A stretch of 10,406 nucleotides of DNA from positions 1-10,406 of the forward strand of contig JAKSBM010000334.1 of assembly GCA_022361135.1 (NCBI GenBank). Direction: 5' to 3'. The stretch's first letter is position 1. The number at the start of each line of letters is the position of its first letter. The position numbers and the translations under genes are program-made. Below, in pieces: positions 1 to 6,097 of the stretch. Under the pieces are notes generated by a model that was given only the letters and a program-made list of their open reading frames with translations, did no database searches and was not told where the DNA came from. This DNA comes from Desulfobacterales bacterium. Its GTDB lineage: Bacteria; Desulfobacterota; Desulfobacteria; Desulfobacterales; Desulfobacteraceae.

Positions 1-481
1 GGCAAAGGCCAAAGGCGGGATAGACCTGATCGGGCAAGTCCAAAAGGGTGGATACCTTACTTGGATCATTGCGGATACCGCCGATGAATACCCCGCCCAA
101 GCCGATGGATTCCGCCGCGATCATCATATTCTGTCCCAGCATGGCCACATCGGTTGTGGCGATCAGCCCCTGTTCGGCCCATCCCATTTCCGCATTCAAA
201 TTATGTTTTTCGCAGGCCGATTCCAGGCGGAGGAGGTCGGCGCAGAAAACCAGAAAAACCGGAGCCGTTTCCACCCATTTTTGGGGGCCGGCCAATTCTG
301 CGATTTCCCTTCGGGTATCCGTGTTTTTGACCCAGATGACCGAGTAGGCCTGGATATGGCTGGAGGTTGATGCGTACTGTGCCACGGAAAGCAGTTCCTC
401 AACCACGGCATCATCCACCGGGGTGGAGGTGAATTTCCGGATGGAACGGTGGCCGGCTAAAAGTTCAAGTACGGGGTTCAT
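1..481 (-). CDS. nfsA: NfsA-type flavin (FMN) NAD(P)H nitroreductase, 5' part only
   Basis: Reading the minus strand from the ATG at 481 gives 160 uninterrupted codons that run off the left edge, so the C-terminus is missing. The protein opens with the family's FMN-binding motif GHRSIRKF (residues 10-17). It continues with LAGPQKWV (63-70), VFCAD (78-82), an AEQGL..DVAMLGQNM..AAESIGLGG stretch (102-130) and FIGGIRND, ending at PAFGLC. This pattern and order match E. coli NfsA and Bacillus NfrA, homodimeric cytosolic enzymes of about 240 residues that use NAD(P)H to reduce nitro compounds, quinones or free flavin. The start is fixed by AAGGAG (plus-strand complement at 487-492), five to six bases upstream. 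The physiological substrate cannot be read from the sequence. It is transcribed away from the rest of the window, downstream of the tRNA gene on the same strand. Confidence 0.9.
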   Translation of the reverse strand, partial: MNPVLELLAGHRSIRKFTSTPVDDAVVEELLSVAQYASTSSHIQAYSVIWVKNTDTRREIAELAGPQKWVETAPVFLVFCADLLRLESACEKHNLNAEMGWAEQGLIATTDVAMLGQNMMIAAESIGLGGVFIGGIRNDPSKVSTLLDLPDQVYPAFGLC

Positions 482-526
482 GGCATCTCCTTGGCTTGCA
501 AATGGGTCATGGCCTTGGGCCAGGTA

Positions 527-540
527 TTAAAGGCCTTTAA
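527..540. promoter_or_regulatory. 14-bp perfect palindrome at the nitroreductase transcription start, candidate operator
   Basis: TTAAAGGCCTTTAA is a perfect inverted repeat with no spacer. It begins at the last base of the proposed -10 box and covers the predicted transcription start of the minus-strand nitroreductase gene. This is the usual place for a repressor operator. No regulator for it is encoded in the window, so the role is inferred from symmetry and position only. Confidence 0.35.
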
Positions 541-568
541 ATGTACCACGTTCCATATCCCGGTTCAA
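540..568 (-). promoter_or_regulatory. Putative sigma-70 promoter of the nitroreductase gene
   Basis: On the minus strand a -35-like TTGAAC (563-568) and a -10-like TACATT (540-545) are separated by exactly 17 bases. This sits about 60 bases upstream of the nitroreductase start codon. Both hexamers match four of six consensus positions. Transcription would start near 533, inside the palindrome listed separately. Confidence 0.5.
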
Positions 569-643
569 ATGGGCACAAGACAACGGTTTGCTCTTTTCAT
601 TCTGGGGTGTAATTGGGAGATGGTAAAAAAAGGAAGGAAAAAA

Positions 644-720
644 TGGCAGGCCAGGAGGGAGTCGAACCCCCAACATCCGGTTTTGGAGACCGGCGCTCTA
701 CCAATTGGAGCTACTGGCCT
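644..720 (-). tRNA. trnW: tRNA-Trp (anticodon CCA)
   Basis: The minus strand folds into a complete 77-base cloverleaf with an encoded 3' CCA. The acceptor arms AGGCCAG and CTGGCCT pair fully, with discriminator base G. The D arm is GCTC/GAGC. The anticodon arm is CCGGT/ACCGG around the loop CTCCAAA, which gives anticodon CCA (684-686), hence tryptophan. The T arm carries the loop TTCGACT and one G-U pair. G73 is the usual identity base for bacterial tRNA-Trp. In many bacteria this gene lies just before secE-nusG. Here it stands alone, between the nitroreductase gene and an unknown membrane protein. Confidence 0.97.
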
Positions 721-736
721 GCACGAACAAGAACGC

Positions 737-764
737 TTTATATCATATCTGGGCAAGTTTTCAA
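737..764 (-). promoter_or_regulatory. Putative sigma-70 promoter of tRNA-Trp
   Basis: On the minus strand TTGAAA (759-764) and TATAAA (737-742) are separated by 16 bases. The -10 box lies 16 bases before the first tRNA base, which leaves a very short leader. Both boxes match five of six consensus positions, and the placement fits a dedicated stable-RNA promoter. Confidence 0.6.
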
Positions 765-815
765 TACGGCAGGCCTTCTTTTTTGAAAGTTTTTTACTGG
801 GGATTTGAAAGGGGG

Positions 816-1160
816 ATGAGTTTTGCTAATATTATGAGGATGATGGACCTCTTAAAAAAACTCAGTCTTTCCTTTGATGAGAACCGGGTGATTTACTGGT
901 CCAACCTGGCCCGGATCAACAATCTGCTCATCATCCTTAATATCTCCCTCTTTTTTGTCACGGAATTGGTGACCCGGGAAGGGTATTATTACACCTATTA
1001 TTCCCTGGCTCTTTTGCTGGGGGTGACCATGGGCTGTCTGTTGCCCCTGGGGCTTGTCCGCCGCCTTTCCTATTATTGCGTCTTCCTCAGCCTGGAGTTT
1101 GGGGCCATTTATTTTCTGGCCGTCAGCATCTGGTACTGGGTGGTGACCCATTCGGTCTGA
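816..1160 (+). CDS. Small multi-spanning membrane protein of unknown function
   Basis: I do not recognise this 114-residue protein. From the ATG at 816 it has a short charged N-terminus (LLKKLSLSFDENR) followed by three strongly hydrophobic stretches. These lie roughly at residues 37-52 (NLLIILNISLFFVTEL), 62-83 (YYSLALLLGVTMGCLLPLGL) and 88-110 (SYYCVFLSLEFGAIYFLAVSIWYW). This indicates an inner-membrane protein with three helices and almost no soluble part. The start is uncertain. At 816 the GGGGG run abuts the ATG with no spacing, while the ATGs at 834, 840 and 843 are in frame, and GAGG (836-839) lies only just ahead of the last. All of these leave the membrane helices intact. No clear promoter was found in the 95 bases shared with the divergent tRNA gene. 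Confidence 0.65.
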   Translation: MSFANIMRMMDLLKKLSLSFDENRVIYWSNLARINNLLIILNISLFFVTELVTREGYYYTYYSLALLLGVTMGCLLPLGLVRRLSYYCVFLSLEFGAIYFLAVSIWYWVVTHSV

Positions 1161-1279
1161 ATTTACACATCTTTTCCCTGCCAATGGTTTCCATACGTTT
1201 TTCTCATCCCGTTAAAACATTCCTGATTTAAATCCTGGGTACGATGATTGCCAATGACCCTGTTGCAAGGAGAATATCA

Positions 1280-2419
1280 ATGCGAGATGAAATGGATAGA
1301 CGCGTGTTTTTGAAGTTGGGGATGACCGCCGGTGCTGGACTGGCCCTGGCTTCTGCCTTTCCCAAATTTTCCATGGCCGACCTGCGGCAAATTTCCCTGT
1401 CCGACTGCATGGAATTGACTCCGGAGGAAATTGCCGGGAAATCCAAAATGGTGACCGATTCCTGGGATTATTTGATCCGTGCGGCGGCCGGCATTAAAGA
1501 CGCCGGCATTCGAACCCAGGTTCAGGGGATTTTGAAAAATCCAGCCCCCACATTTACCGCGGAACTCATGGATGGTCAAAACCGACTGGCCGTGTACAAT
1601 GAGCTTAAATCCATGGGGTTTATCCCGGAAAACATGGCGTTTAAGTCCTTTCTTCCCCCGGTGAAGGATCCCCAAAAATCCCCCCATCCCTTTCTGGCCG
1701 GGCCGGGGTCGGGGTATTCAAGCCACCATTCCTATCCCGGGGGCCTGATTACCCATACGGCGGCCAATGTTCGGCTCAGCCTATCCCTCTACGAGCACTA
1801 TATTACGGTTTATGATTTTGCCCTGGACCGGGATGTGATCCTGGCCTCCCAAATTCTCCACGACCTTCACAAACCCTGGGTTTTCCAATGGTCGGCCCGC
1901 ACCGGGGAAAGCCGCACAGAAATGAAATTGGCCGGCACCGGTGAACACCACATCTATGGTGTGGCCGAATCCCTGGTCCGGGGGCTGCCCGCCGGAGTCT
2001 GCACAGCCCAGGCCTGCGCCCACCAGCATCCGGGATGGGAAAAGGACGAGGCCAAGCCCGTGAAATGGCTCAAGGCCGCCGCCGTGCTCACGGGTAAGGA
2101 TCCGGTCAAGGCCGGTCTCCTGGCCCCGGGGGAGCAGACCCTGCCCCAGCCCCGTGGCATGGAAAATTTTGTCACCCATCTGGGCGACCATGACTGGGTT
2201 TTGTCCGTTCCCGCAGCCAAGTGGCTGATTCCGGTCATGGCCGAGATTGCCGGGGAAAACTACGGCATGTCCGGCGCCGACCTCTCCGGTCGGAAGTTTA
2301 ACCAATTCCGCAACTATGTCTTCGCCCAGGCTTCCATCATGAACCTCTACCACCTTTATACCGCCAGGGGGAAGGATGGCCTGGCCCGCACCGTAACCGC
2401 CATGGTGACTCCGGCCTGA
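1280..2419 (+). CDS. Twin-arginine-exported HD-domain protein (putative metal-dependent phosphohydrolase)
   Basis: This 379-residue protein starts at the ATG at 1280, set by AAGGAG at 1267-1272; an in-frame ATG at 1244 lacks such a site. The N-terminus carries a twin-arginine motif, DRRVFLK (residues 6-12), then a hydrophobic, Ala/Gly-rich stretch to about residue 33 with an SMA cleavage-like end, so export in folded form is likely. The core looks like an HD domain: YPGGLITHT (His159), the paired ILHDLHK (His194-Asp195, His198), GEHHIYG (His223, His224) and ACAHQHPGW (His248, His250). This is the pattern of metal ligands used by HD phosphohydrolases on nucleotides or phosphoesters. The N- and C-terminal thirds match nothing I know. 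An exported HD enzyme is unusual because most act on cytosolic nucleotides. The substrate is unknown. A stem-loop follows 30 bases after the stop codon. Confidence 0.75.
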   Translation: MRDEMDRRVFLKLGMTAGAGLALASAFPKFSMADLRQISLSDCMELTPEEIAGKSKMVTDSWDYLIRAAAGIKDAGIRTQVQGILKNPAPTFTAELMDGQNRLAVYNELKSMGFIPENMAFKSFLPPVKDPQKSPHPFLAGPGSGYSSHHSYPGGLITHTAANVRLSLSLYEHYITVYDFALDRDVILASQILHDLHKPWVFQWSARTGESRTEMKLAGTGEHHIYGVAESLVRGLPAGVCTAQACAHQHPGWEKDEAKPVKWLKAAAVLTGKDPVKAGLLAPGEQTLPQPRGMENFVTHLGDHDWVLSVPAAKWLIPVMAEIAGENYGMSGADLSGRKFNQFRNYVFAQASIMNLYHLYTARGKDGLARTVTAMVTPA

Positions 2420-2448
2420 TATTTACCCCGAAACCCAGCCCCTCCCTG

Positions 2449-2476
2449 AAAAGCTCGACAATTTTGTCGAGCTTTT
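2449..2476 (+). terminator. Stem-loop terminator after the HD-domain gene (possibly also an enhancer site)
   Basis: AAAAGCTCGACA (2449-2460) and TGTCGAGCTTTT (2465-2476) form a perfect 12-bp stem with a four-base ATTT loop. The arm ends in TTTT, followed by the pyrimidine-rich CCCTTT. The A-start/T-end design suits a Rho-independent terminator that works on either strand. The GC core is short, so efficiency may be moderate. The same palindrome lies about 110 bases upstream of the predicted sigma-54 start site, so a protein-binding role is an alternative. Confidence 0.6.
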
Positions 2477-2491
2477 CCCTTTAATGTCGAG
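2453..2491 (+). promoter_or_regulatory. Candidate enhancer (UAS) with three TGTCGAG half-sites
   Basis: The heptamer TGTCGAG occurs inverted at 2454-2460, direct at 2465-2471 and direct again at 2485-2491. The two direct copies are 20 bases apart, about two helical turns. The array lies roughly 80-115 bases before the predicted start of the sigma-54 promoter, the distance normal for enhancers bound by NtrC-family activators. An NtrC-family regulator is the last gene of this cluster. That it binds here is inference; the palindrome also makes a plausible terminator. Confidence 0.35.
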
Positions 2492-2544
2492 ATTTGGAAA
2501 AATAGCTTTTTGGAAAAGTCATGTAAAATCAATATCTTATGGCG

Positions 2545-2560
2545 TGGCACGCATCTTGAT
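2545..2560 (+). promoter_or_regulatory. Sigma-54 (RpoN) promoter, -24/-12 type
   Basis: TGGCACG (2545-2551), then four bases, then TTGAT (2556-2560). The -24 element is a perfect match to the consensus TGGCACG-N4-TTGCW. The -12 element has the right spacing but A in place of the usual C. Transcription would start near 2571, about 63 bases before the first gene of the cluster. Support from context: the cluster encodes a sigma-54-dependent activator, and zraP of E. coli is driven by sigma-54 under its NtrC-type regulator ZraR. Confidence 0.7.
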
Positions 2561-2633
2561 AACATTCCAGTGCAAGAACAGCATCGACCCGGAAAGCAGG
2601 GCGATGAACCACACAAACCATAGGAGAAAAATT

Positions 2634-2822
2634 ATGACACAATCCAATGAAACCACAGAGAATAAAAGGGGAAAATACACCTGTTTTATCGCAGCACTGG
2701 CCGCAGTCCTGGTCATCGGCATGGCGGGCCTTGCCTTTGCCGGATCCGGAAATTGGGGCCACGGCGGTGGACATGGCGGTGGAAATGGCGGCGGTTATGG
2801 TCACCACAGGGGATGCTGGTAG
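2634..2822 (+). CDS. Small exported His/Gly-rich peptide, ZraP-tail-like
   Basis: This 62-residue product starts at the ATG at 2634 with AGGAG at 2622-2626. The open frame extends further upstream, but that would run through the promoter. Residues 1-14 are polar with Lys/Arg, 17-36 are a hydrophobic signal peptide ending GLAFA, and the predicted mature part is only about 26 residues. That part is almost entirely Gly, His and aromatic residues (His43, His47, His57, His58, Cys61) and ends HHRGCW. This resembles the Cys/His/Gly-rich C-terminal tail of ZraP without the helical body. The GLAFAG signal-peptide end is shared with the next gene, also at DNA level, which suggests a common origin. A periplasmic metal-binding (zinc or copper) role is inferred from composition. 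It is the first gene after the sigma-54 promoter. Confidence 0.7.
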   Translation: MTQSNETTENKRGKYTCFIAALAAVLVIGMAGLAFAGSGNWGHGGGHGGGNGGGYGHHRGCW

Positions 2823-2905
2823 GCCATTTCGCCAAAGATACGCTTTTTGAAGAAAGCCCAAGGCATGAACATAAAAATAAAAAAAGCAATTTTGAGGACA
2901 AACAA

Positions 2906-3346
2906 ATGAAGAAAAATACCATGAACTCCAAAACACATCGTATATTGACCCTGGCTATGGTGGGTATCATGGCCACCTCCGGCCTGGCCTTTGCCGGCCA
3001 TGGCAATCATGGCAACCATATGTCCATGGACACCACCTCCCCCCAATACCAGGAAATGAATGCCAGGTACCAGGCATACCGGGAAAAGGTGGGCCCTCTT
3101 TACAGGGCTTTCCAGAGTAACCAGGCCCTGTTGGAGGCTGAATTGCTCAAGGGAGACACCGATCGGAAACGGGTGGAGGAAATCCAGGAAGATATTTCAG
3201 AGATCCGCACCCAATTGGATCGGTTTGAATTGGATCATACCCTGGAAATGAAGACGCTGGGTTCCGATTATGCCGGTTATTGCGGAAGTATGGGTAACCA
3301 CGGCATGGGGCGCAATCGGGGCAGCTACGGCTGGCACCACCGATAG
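2906..3346 (+). CDS. ZraP-like periplasmic metal-binding protein
   Basis: This is a 146-residue protein; the start at 2906 is supported by GAGG at 2894-2897. A signal peptide ends near residue 30 (GLAFA). The mature N-terminus is His-rich (GHGNHGNHM, His32, His35, His38). Residues 45-115 form a charged, helical region (YQEMNARYQAYREKVGPLYR and then VEEIQEDISEIRTQLDRF) like the hook-shaped helices of the CpxP/Spy/ZraP family. The tail YAGYCGSMGNHGMG to WHHR holds Cys126, His132, His144 and His145 and parallels the YGGCGGGGHMGMGHW tail of E. coli ZraP in order and composition. ZraP is a zinc-binding periplasmic chaperone that damps the ZraSR two-component system. The histidine kinase and NtrC-type regulator further down this cluster fit the same role. 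Which metal is bound is not shown. The spacing to the upstream peptide gene is 83 bases. Confidence 0.8.
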   Translation: MKKNTMNSKTHRILTLAMVGIMATSGLAFAGHGNHGNHMSMDTTSPQYQEMNARYQAYREKVGPLYRAFQSNQALLEAELLKGDTDRKRVEEIQEDISEIRTQLDRFELDHTLEMKTLGSDYAGYCGSMGNHGMGRNRGSYGWHHR

Positions 3347-3380
3347 GGTTGGCCTGTAAACTCCTGGATTTTCCTGATAT

Positions 3381-3434
3381 CATGGTGGAACGGTAGCTTC
3401 CCGTTCCACCATGTTCTTGCGAACTCCTTTTTTT
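3381..3434 (+). terminator. 13-bp stem-loop between zraP-like gene and kinase gene (attenuator or mRNA-stabilising hairpin)
   Basis: CATGGTGGAACGG (3381-3393) and CCGTTCCACCATG (3401-3413) pair perfectly around a seven-base loop. A second small hairpin, GTTC/GAAC (3413-3416 with 3421-3424), shares one base with it and is followed three bases later by seven T residues (3428-3434). The T-run is too far from the large stem for a textbook terminator, but the small hairpin could use it. Partial termination or protection of the upstream mRNA would make the two exported proteins far more abundant than the downstream kinases. It lies 52 bases before the kinase start codon. Confidence 0.5.
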
Positions 3435-3464
3435 AAAATCCATGTAATCAACCAGGAAAAAAGA

Positions 3465-5288
3465 ATGACAATGCATAGTCAATCCGCTCCGTCTTCATTG
3501 TTGGAAGAGGGCATGGTCATCAAAGGCAAATGGGAAATTCTCAGTTTCGTTGCCCGGGGTGGCAAGGGCGAAGTCTACCTGGCCAGGCAGATGAATCTGA
3601 ATCGGCAGGTGGCGTTGAAAATAATGTCCCAGGCCTTTCTCCAAAGCCTTGAGGGTGATGAAGATGAAATTGAATCCGAGCTAAAGCGATTCCACAGGGA
3701 AGTTCAGATTATGGCCCGGATGCAGCATCCCAATATCATCAATGTCCATGATTTCGACCAGCTTAGCATCAACGGAATGGATATGGATTACATTGTTATG
3801 GAGTATATACCGGGGCCCACCCTGCGCCAGAAAATGCCCCACGAGGGATTGGGCCAGGATGAATTCCGGGTAAAAAATTGGATAGCCACCTATTTTTTAC
3901 CCATTTTGTCCGGGATGCAGGCGGTCCACGACAAGGGGGTGGTTCATCGAGATATGAAGCCCGAGAATGTTCTCATTGGGGACGGGCAACCAAAAATAAT
4001 GGATTTCGGCATTGCCGGAGGATACAATCTTGACAATGTTACACAGACCCACCACATGATTGGTACCATTTCATATATGCCCGAGGAGCAATTCATCAAC
4101 TTGTCCCTCACCGATGCCCGTGTGGATGTCTATGCCCTGGGTAAGATTCTTTATGAGGTGGTGGAGGGGAAGATGGAAAAGGGGCGTGATAAACCTTTTA
4201 AGCATGTGGCCCTGAGCCGTCCCCAAACGCTATTTTTTAAACGATTGGACAGGTGTATCCGGCAGGCCACGGCCCAGGATCGGAACCAGAGAGTCGCCTC
4301 GGTAAAATCGTTTCGAGAAGACTTGGAAGCGCTTATGGCCGAAGAACAGCCCCGACCCCATCGAACTTTAAAGCCTTGGTTGTTGGCCGGCTTCTCCGTG
4401 TTGGCCATTTTAGTTTTGGTTCTTTTTTTCCATTTTTCTCCCTTTGGATTGGAGCATTTGAACGGTCTCAAACCCGTGAATCAACAACCCGTCACTGAGT
4501 CTGTTGATAACCCCGGTGTGGGGTTTAAGGAGGCGGAGTTCCAATTTGACACCTCCTTACCAACGGCCCAGCCCGATGGTGAGGTTCCCCTTCCCAAAGA
4601 ACTGGTGGCATCGGACAATATGACCATGATTCTTGTACCCGGGGGGAACTTTAATATGCCCCAGGAACATCCAGATGCCAATGGAATACCCTTTCGTCAA
4701 AATGTAAAGGCCTTTTACATGGATAAAACCAAGGTGACCAATTATCTTTACGTCCAGTTTCTGGAAGATTTACAGGGGGTCGAGGTCAAGCGGGGATCGG
4801 TTTTTTGGAAGGGGAACTTGCTTCTGTTGTTGGGTAAAATATCTGAAAAATACGAGCCCATCCTTTATGAAAATGGACGTTTTCGAGTAAAGCCTGAAGA
4901 TGTGGCCAAGCCCGTGGTGCGAGTTACGCCCATGGGGGCTTGGGCCTATGCCTCCTTTTACGGCAAGCAATTGCCCAGCACTTCCCAGTGGTGGTATGTC
5001 GTGAGAAACGGTCTCATGCCGGGTGCACCCGTGGCATTTGGAGAACACGAATCCGTTGGTCTGGGAACGAACATTGGTTCCGTGAATCATACAAAGGCCA
5101 ATCGGTTTGGTATCAAGGGGTTGAAGCAGAATGTTCATGAATGGACCTTTACCCGTTCGACGAAAGGGGGCGCGGAGTTTTATATCCATGGCCTGGACAA
5201 TACGGAATCTTATTTGGTGCGCCAACCCTGGGAAGCCTTTTCCAATGTTGGGTTCCGCACTGTTCTTAAAGTGGAGGTAGCCCCATGA
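3465..5288 (+). CDS. Transmembrane Ser/Thr protein kinase with extracytoplasmic SUMF1/FGE-like domain
   Basis: This is a 607-residue protein; the ATG at 3465 is preceded by AGGA seven bases away. Residues 22-290 form a Hanks-type kinase: glycine loop ARGGKGEVYLA (30-40), catalytic Lys52 in VALKIM, Glu79, HRDMKPENVL (161-170, Asp163), DFG (180-182) and the PEE equivalent of APE (206-208). Thr193, Thr195 and Thr201 lie in the activation segment. All catalytic residues are present, so it should be active. One membrane helix (about 304-323) follows, then a linker and a SUMF1/formylglycine-generating-enzyme-like domain (about 385-605): MILVPGGNFNM, AFYMDKTKVTNYLYVQFL, PVVRVTPMGAWAYASFYGKQLPSTSQWW, NRFGIKGLKQNVHEW and NVGFRTVLKV. 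The only cysteine of the whole protein is Cys264 in the kinase half, so the outer domain cannot do the cysteine-dependent formylglycine reaction and is more likely a sensor or binding module. Its stop codon overlaps the phosphatase start by four bases. Confidence 0.9.
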   Translation: MTMHSQSAPSSLLEEGMVIKGKWEILSFVARGGKGEVYLARQMNLNRQVALKIMSQAFLQSLEGDEDEIESELKRFHREVQIMARMQHPNIINVHDFDQLSINGMDMDYIVMEYIPGPTLRQKMPHEGLGQDEFRVKNWIATYFLPILSGMQAVHDKGVVHRDMKPENVLIGDGQPKIMDFGIAGGYNLDNVTQTHHMIGTISYMPEEQFINLSLTDARVDVYALGKILYEVVEGKMEKGRDKPFKHVALSRPQTLFFKRLDRCIRQATAQDRNQRVASVKSFREDLEALMAEEQPRPHRTLKPWLLAGFSVLAILVLVLFFHFSPFGLEHLNGLKPVNQQPVTESVDNPGVGFKEAEFQFDTSLPTAQPDGEVPLPKELVASDNMTMILVPGGNFNMPQEHPDANGIPFRQNVKAFYMDKTKVTNYLYVQFLEDLQGVEVKRGSVFWKGNLLLLLGKISEKYEPILYENGRFRVKPEDVAKPVVRVTPMGAWAYASFYGKQLPSTSQWWYVVRNGLMPGAPVAFGEHESVGLGTNIGSVNHTKANRFGIKGLKQNVHEWTFTRSTKGGAEFYIHGLDNTESYLVRQPWEAFSNVGFRTVLKVEVAP

Positions 5289-6097
5289 TCCCCATGGACG
5301 AAATGCCCCGGGGATTTAGCCACCAGGGATTAAAACGAAAAAGTAATGAGGATCGGTTTTTAATCCGAAGGTTGTCCAGCGCCTGGATTTTGGCCGTGGC
5401 AGACGGGGTCGGTGGACACCGGGGTGGGGATATCGCTGCGCAAATCATGGTGGATGTCCTGGCTGATTTTTCCTTTGCCCTGGCAGATCCAATGGAGGAA
5501 CTGGGACGCCTTTTGGCCCAGGCCGAAGCCGCCCTCATGGATCGTTCCCGGGAAAATCCAAGTCTGGAAGGCATGGGTACCACCTTGACCTTCGCCTTGG
5601 TTGGCAAGGAAATGGTCCATTATTTACATGTGGGAGACAGTCGTCTGTATTGGATTGAACCCGGGCAGATCAAACAGCTTACCACAGACCAAACCTTTCT
5701 TCAGGATTTCATTGACGAGGGGAGTATCACCCCGTCCCAGGCAAAGGTACATCCCTTGAAAGATATGTTGGACCAGTGCGTGGGGATGGGAGAACTGGAA
5801 CCTGAAATGGGGTCCTTTCAGATCCAAGGACCGGGGATCCTTCTCCTTTGCACCGATGGATTGAGCCGTCATTTGTCCGATGATTGGCTTTTGCAGCGAC
5901 TGGATTTGGTTTTCAATGGAAATGGTAAAGATACGTATTTTAAGGATGGGACCCATGGATATTCCCAGAATGCTCCCCCGCCCTTGGAAGCCATGGTTAA
6001 GGTTTTGATTGAGGATGCCTTGGATCAAGGCGGGCAGGATAATATTACCTTGATATTGGCCCGGGTTGAGCCCGGCTGTGGAGATAAAACCCCATGA
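5285..6097 (+). CDS. PP2C-family Ser/Thr protein phosphatase
   Basis: This is a 270-residue, soluble, cytosolic protein of the usual length for bacterial PP2C (PPM) phosphatases such as Stp/PrpC. Metal-binding and catalytic motifs are all present in order: NEDRF (21-25, Asp23), VADGVGGHRGG (38-48, Asp40), EGMGTTLTFALV (95-106), HVGDSRLYWI (115-124), LLLCTDGLS (186-194, Asp191) and GQDNITLIL (250-258, Asp252). It should therefore be an active Mn/Mg-dependent phosphatase. Its ATG lies inside the kinase stop codon (ATGA, 5285-5288), so the pair is translationally coupled, and the kinase upstream is the obvious substrate. An extra loop of about 25 residues (209-233, NGNGKDTYFKDGTHGYSQNA) precedes the last motif. 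Starts at residues 4 or 7 are possible alternatives. Confidence 0.92.
   Translation: MIPMDEMPRGFSHQGLKRKSNEDRFLIRRLSSAWILAVADGVGGHRGGDIAAQIMVDVLADFSFALADPMEELGRLLAQAEAALMDRSRENPSLEGMGTTLTFALVGKEMVHYLHVGDSRLYWIEPGQIKQLTTDQTFLQDFIDEGSITPSQAKVHPLKDMLDQCVGMGELEPEMGSFQIQGPGILLLCTDGLSRHLSDDWLLQRLDLVFNGNGKDTYFKDGTHGYSQNAPPPLEAMVKVLIEDALDQGGQDNITLILARVEPGCGDKTP

Noticed and set aside
48..347. 99-codon plus-strand frame at the left edge
   Set aside because: It is antisense to the nitroreductase gene, whose protein has clear family motifs.
601..643. A/T-rich run after the tRNA as a Rho-independent terminator
   Set aside because: On the transcribed minus strand there are T-runs but no GC-rich stem that could form ahead of them.
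644..815. tRNA gene as an integration (attachment) site of a mobile element
   Set aside because: No repeat of the tRNA 3' end elsewhere in the window and no integrase or transposase gene.
1781..2353. 190-codon open frame on the minus strand inside the HD-domain gene
   Set aside because: It is fully antisense to a gene with clear Tat and HD motifs, has no recognisable motif or good ribosome site, and is expected from the GC-rich third positions of the real gene.
2484..2633. Upstream extension of the small His/Gly-rich peptide frame
   Set aside because: The added residues would be encoded across the sigma-54 promoter and would place a long polar tail before the signal peptide. AGGAG supports the start at 2634.
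3384..3399. Second sigma-54-like motif (GG, ten bases, GC) before the kinase gene
   Set aside because: Only the GG/GC dinucleotides match. The rest of both boxes differs from consensus, and the site is part of the perfect stem-loop, which explains the sequence better.
4770..5225. 151-codon minus-strand frame under the SUMF1-like domain
   Set aside because: It is antisense to a well-supported coding region and lacks any domain or start signal.
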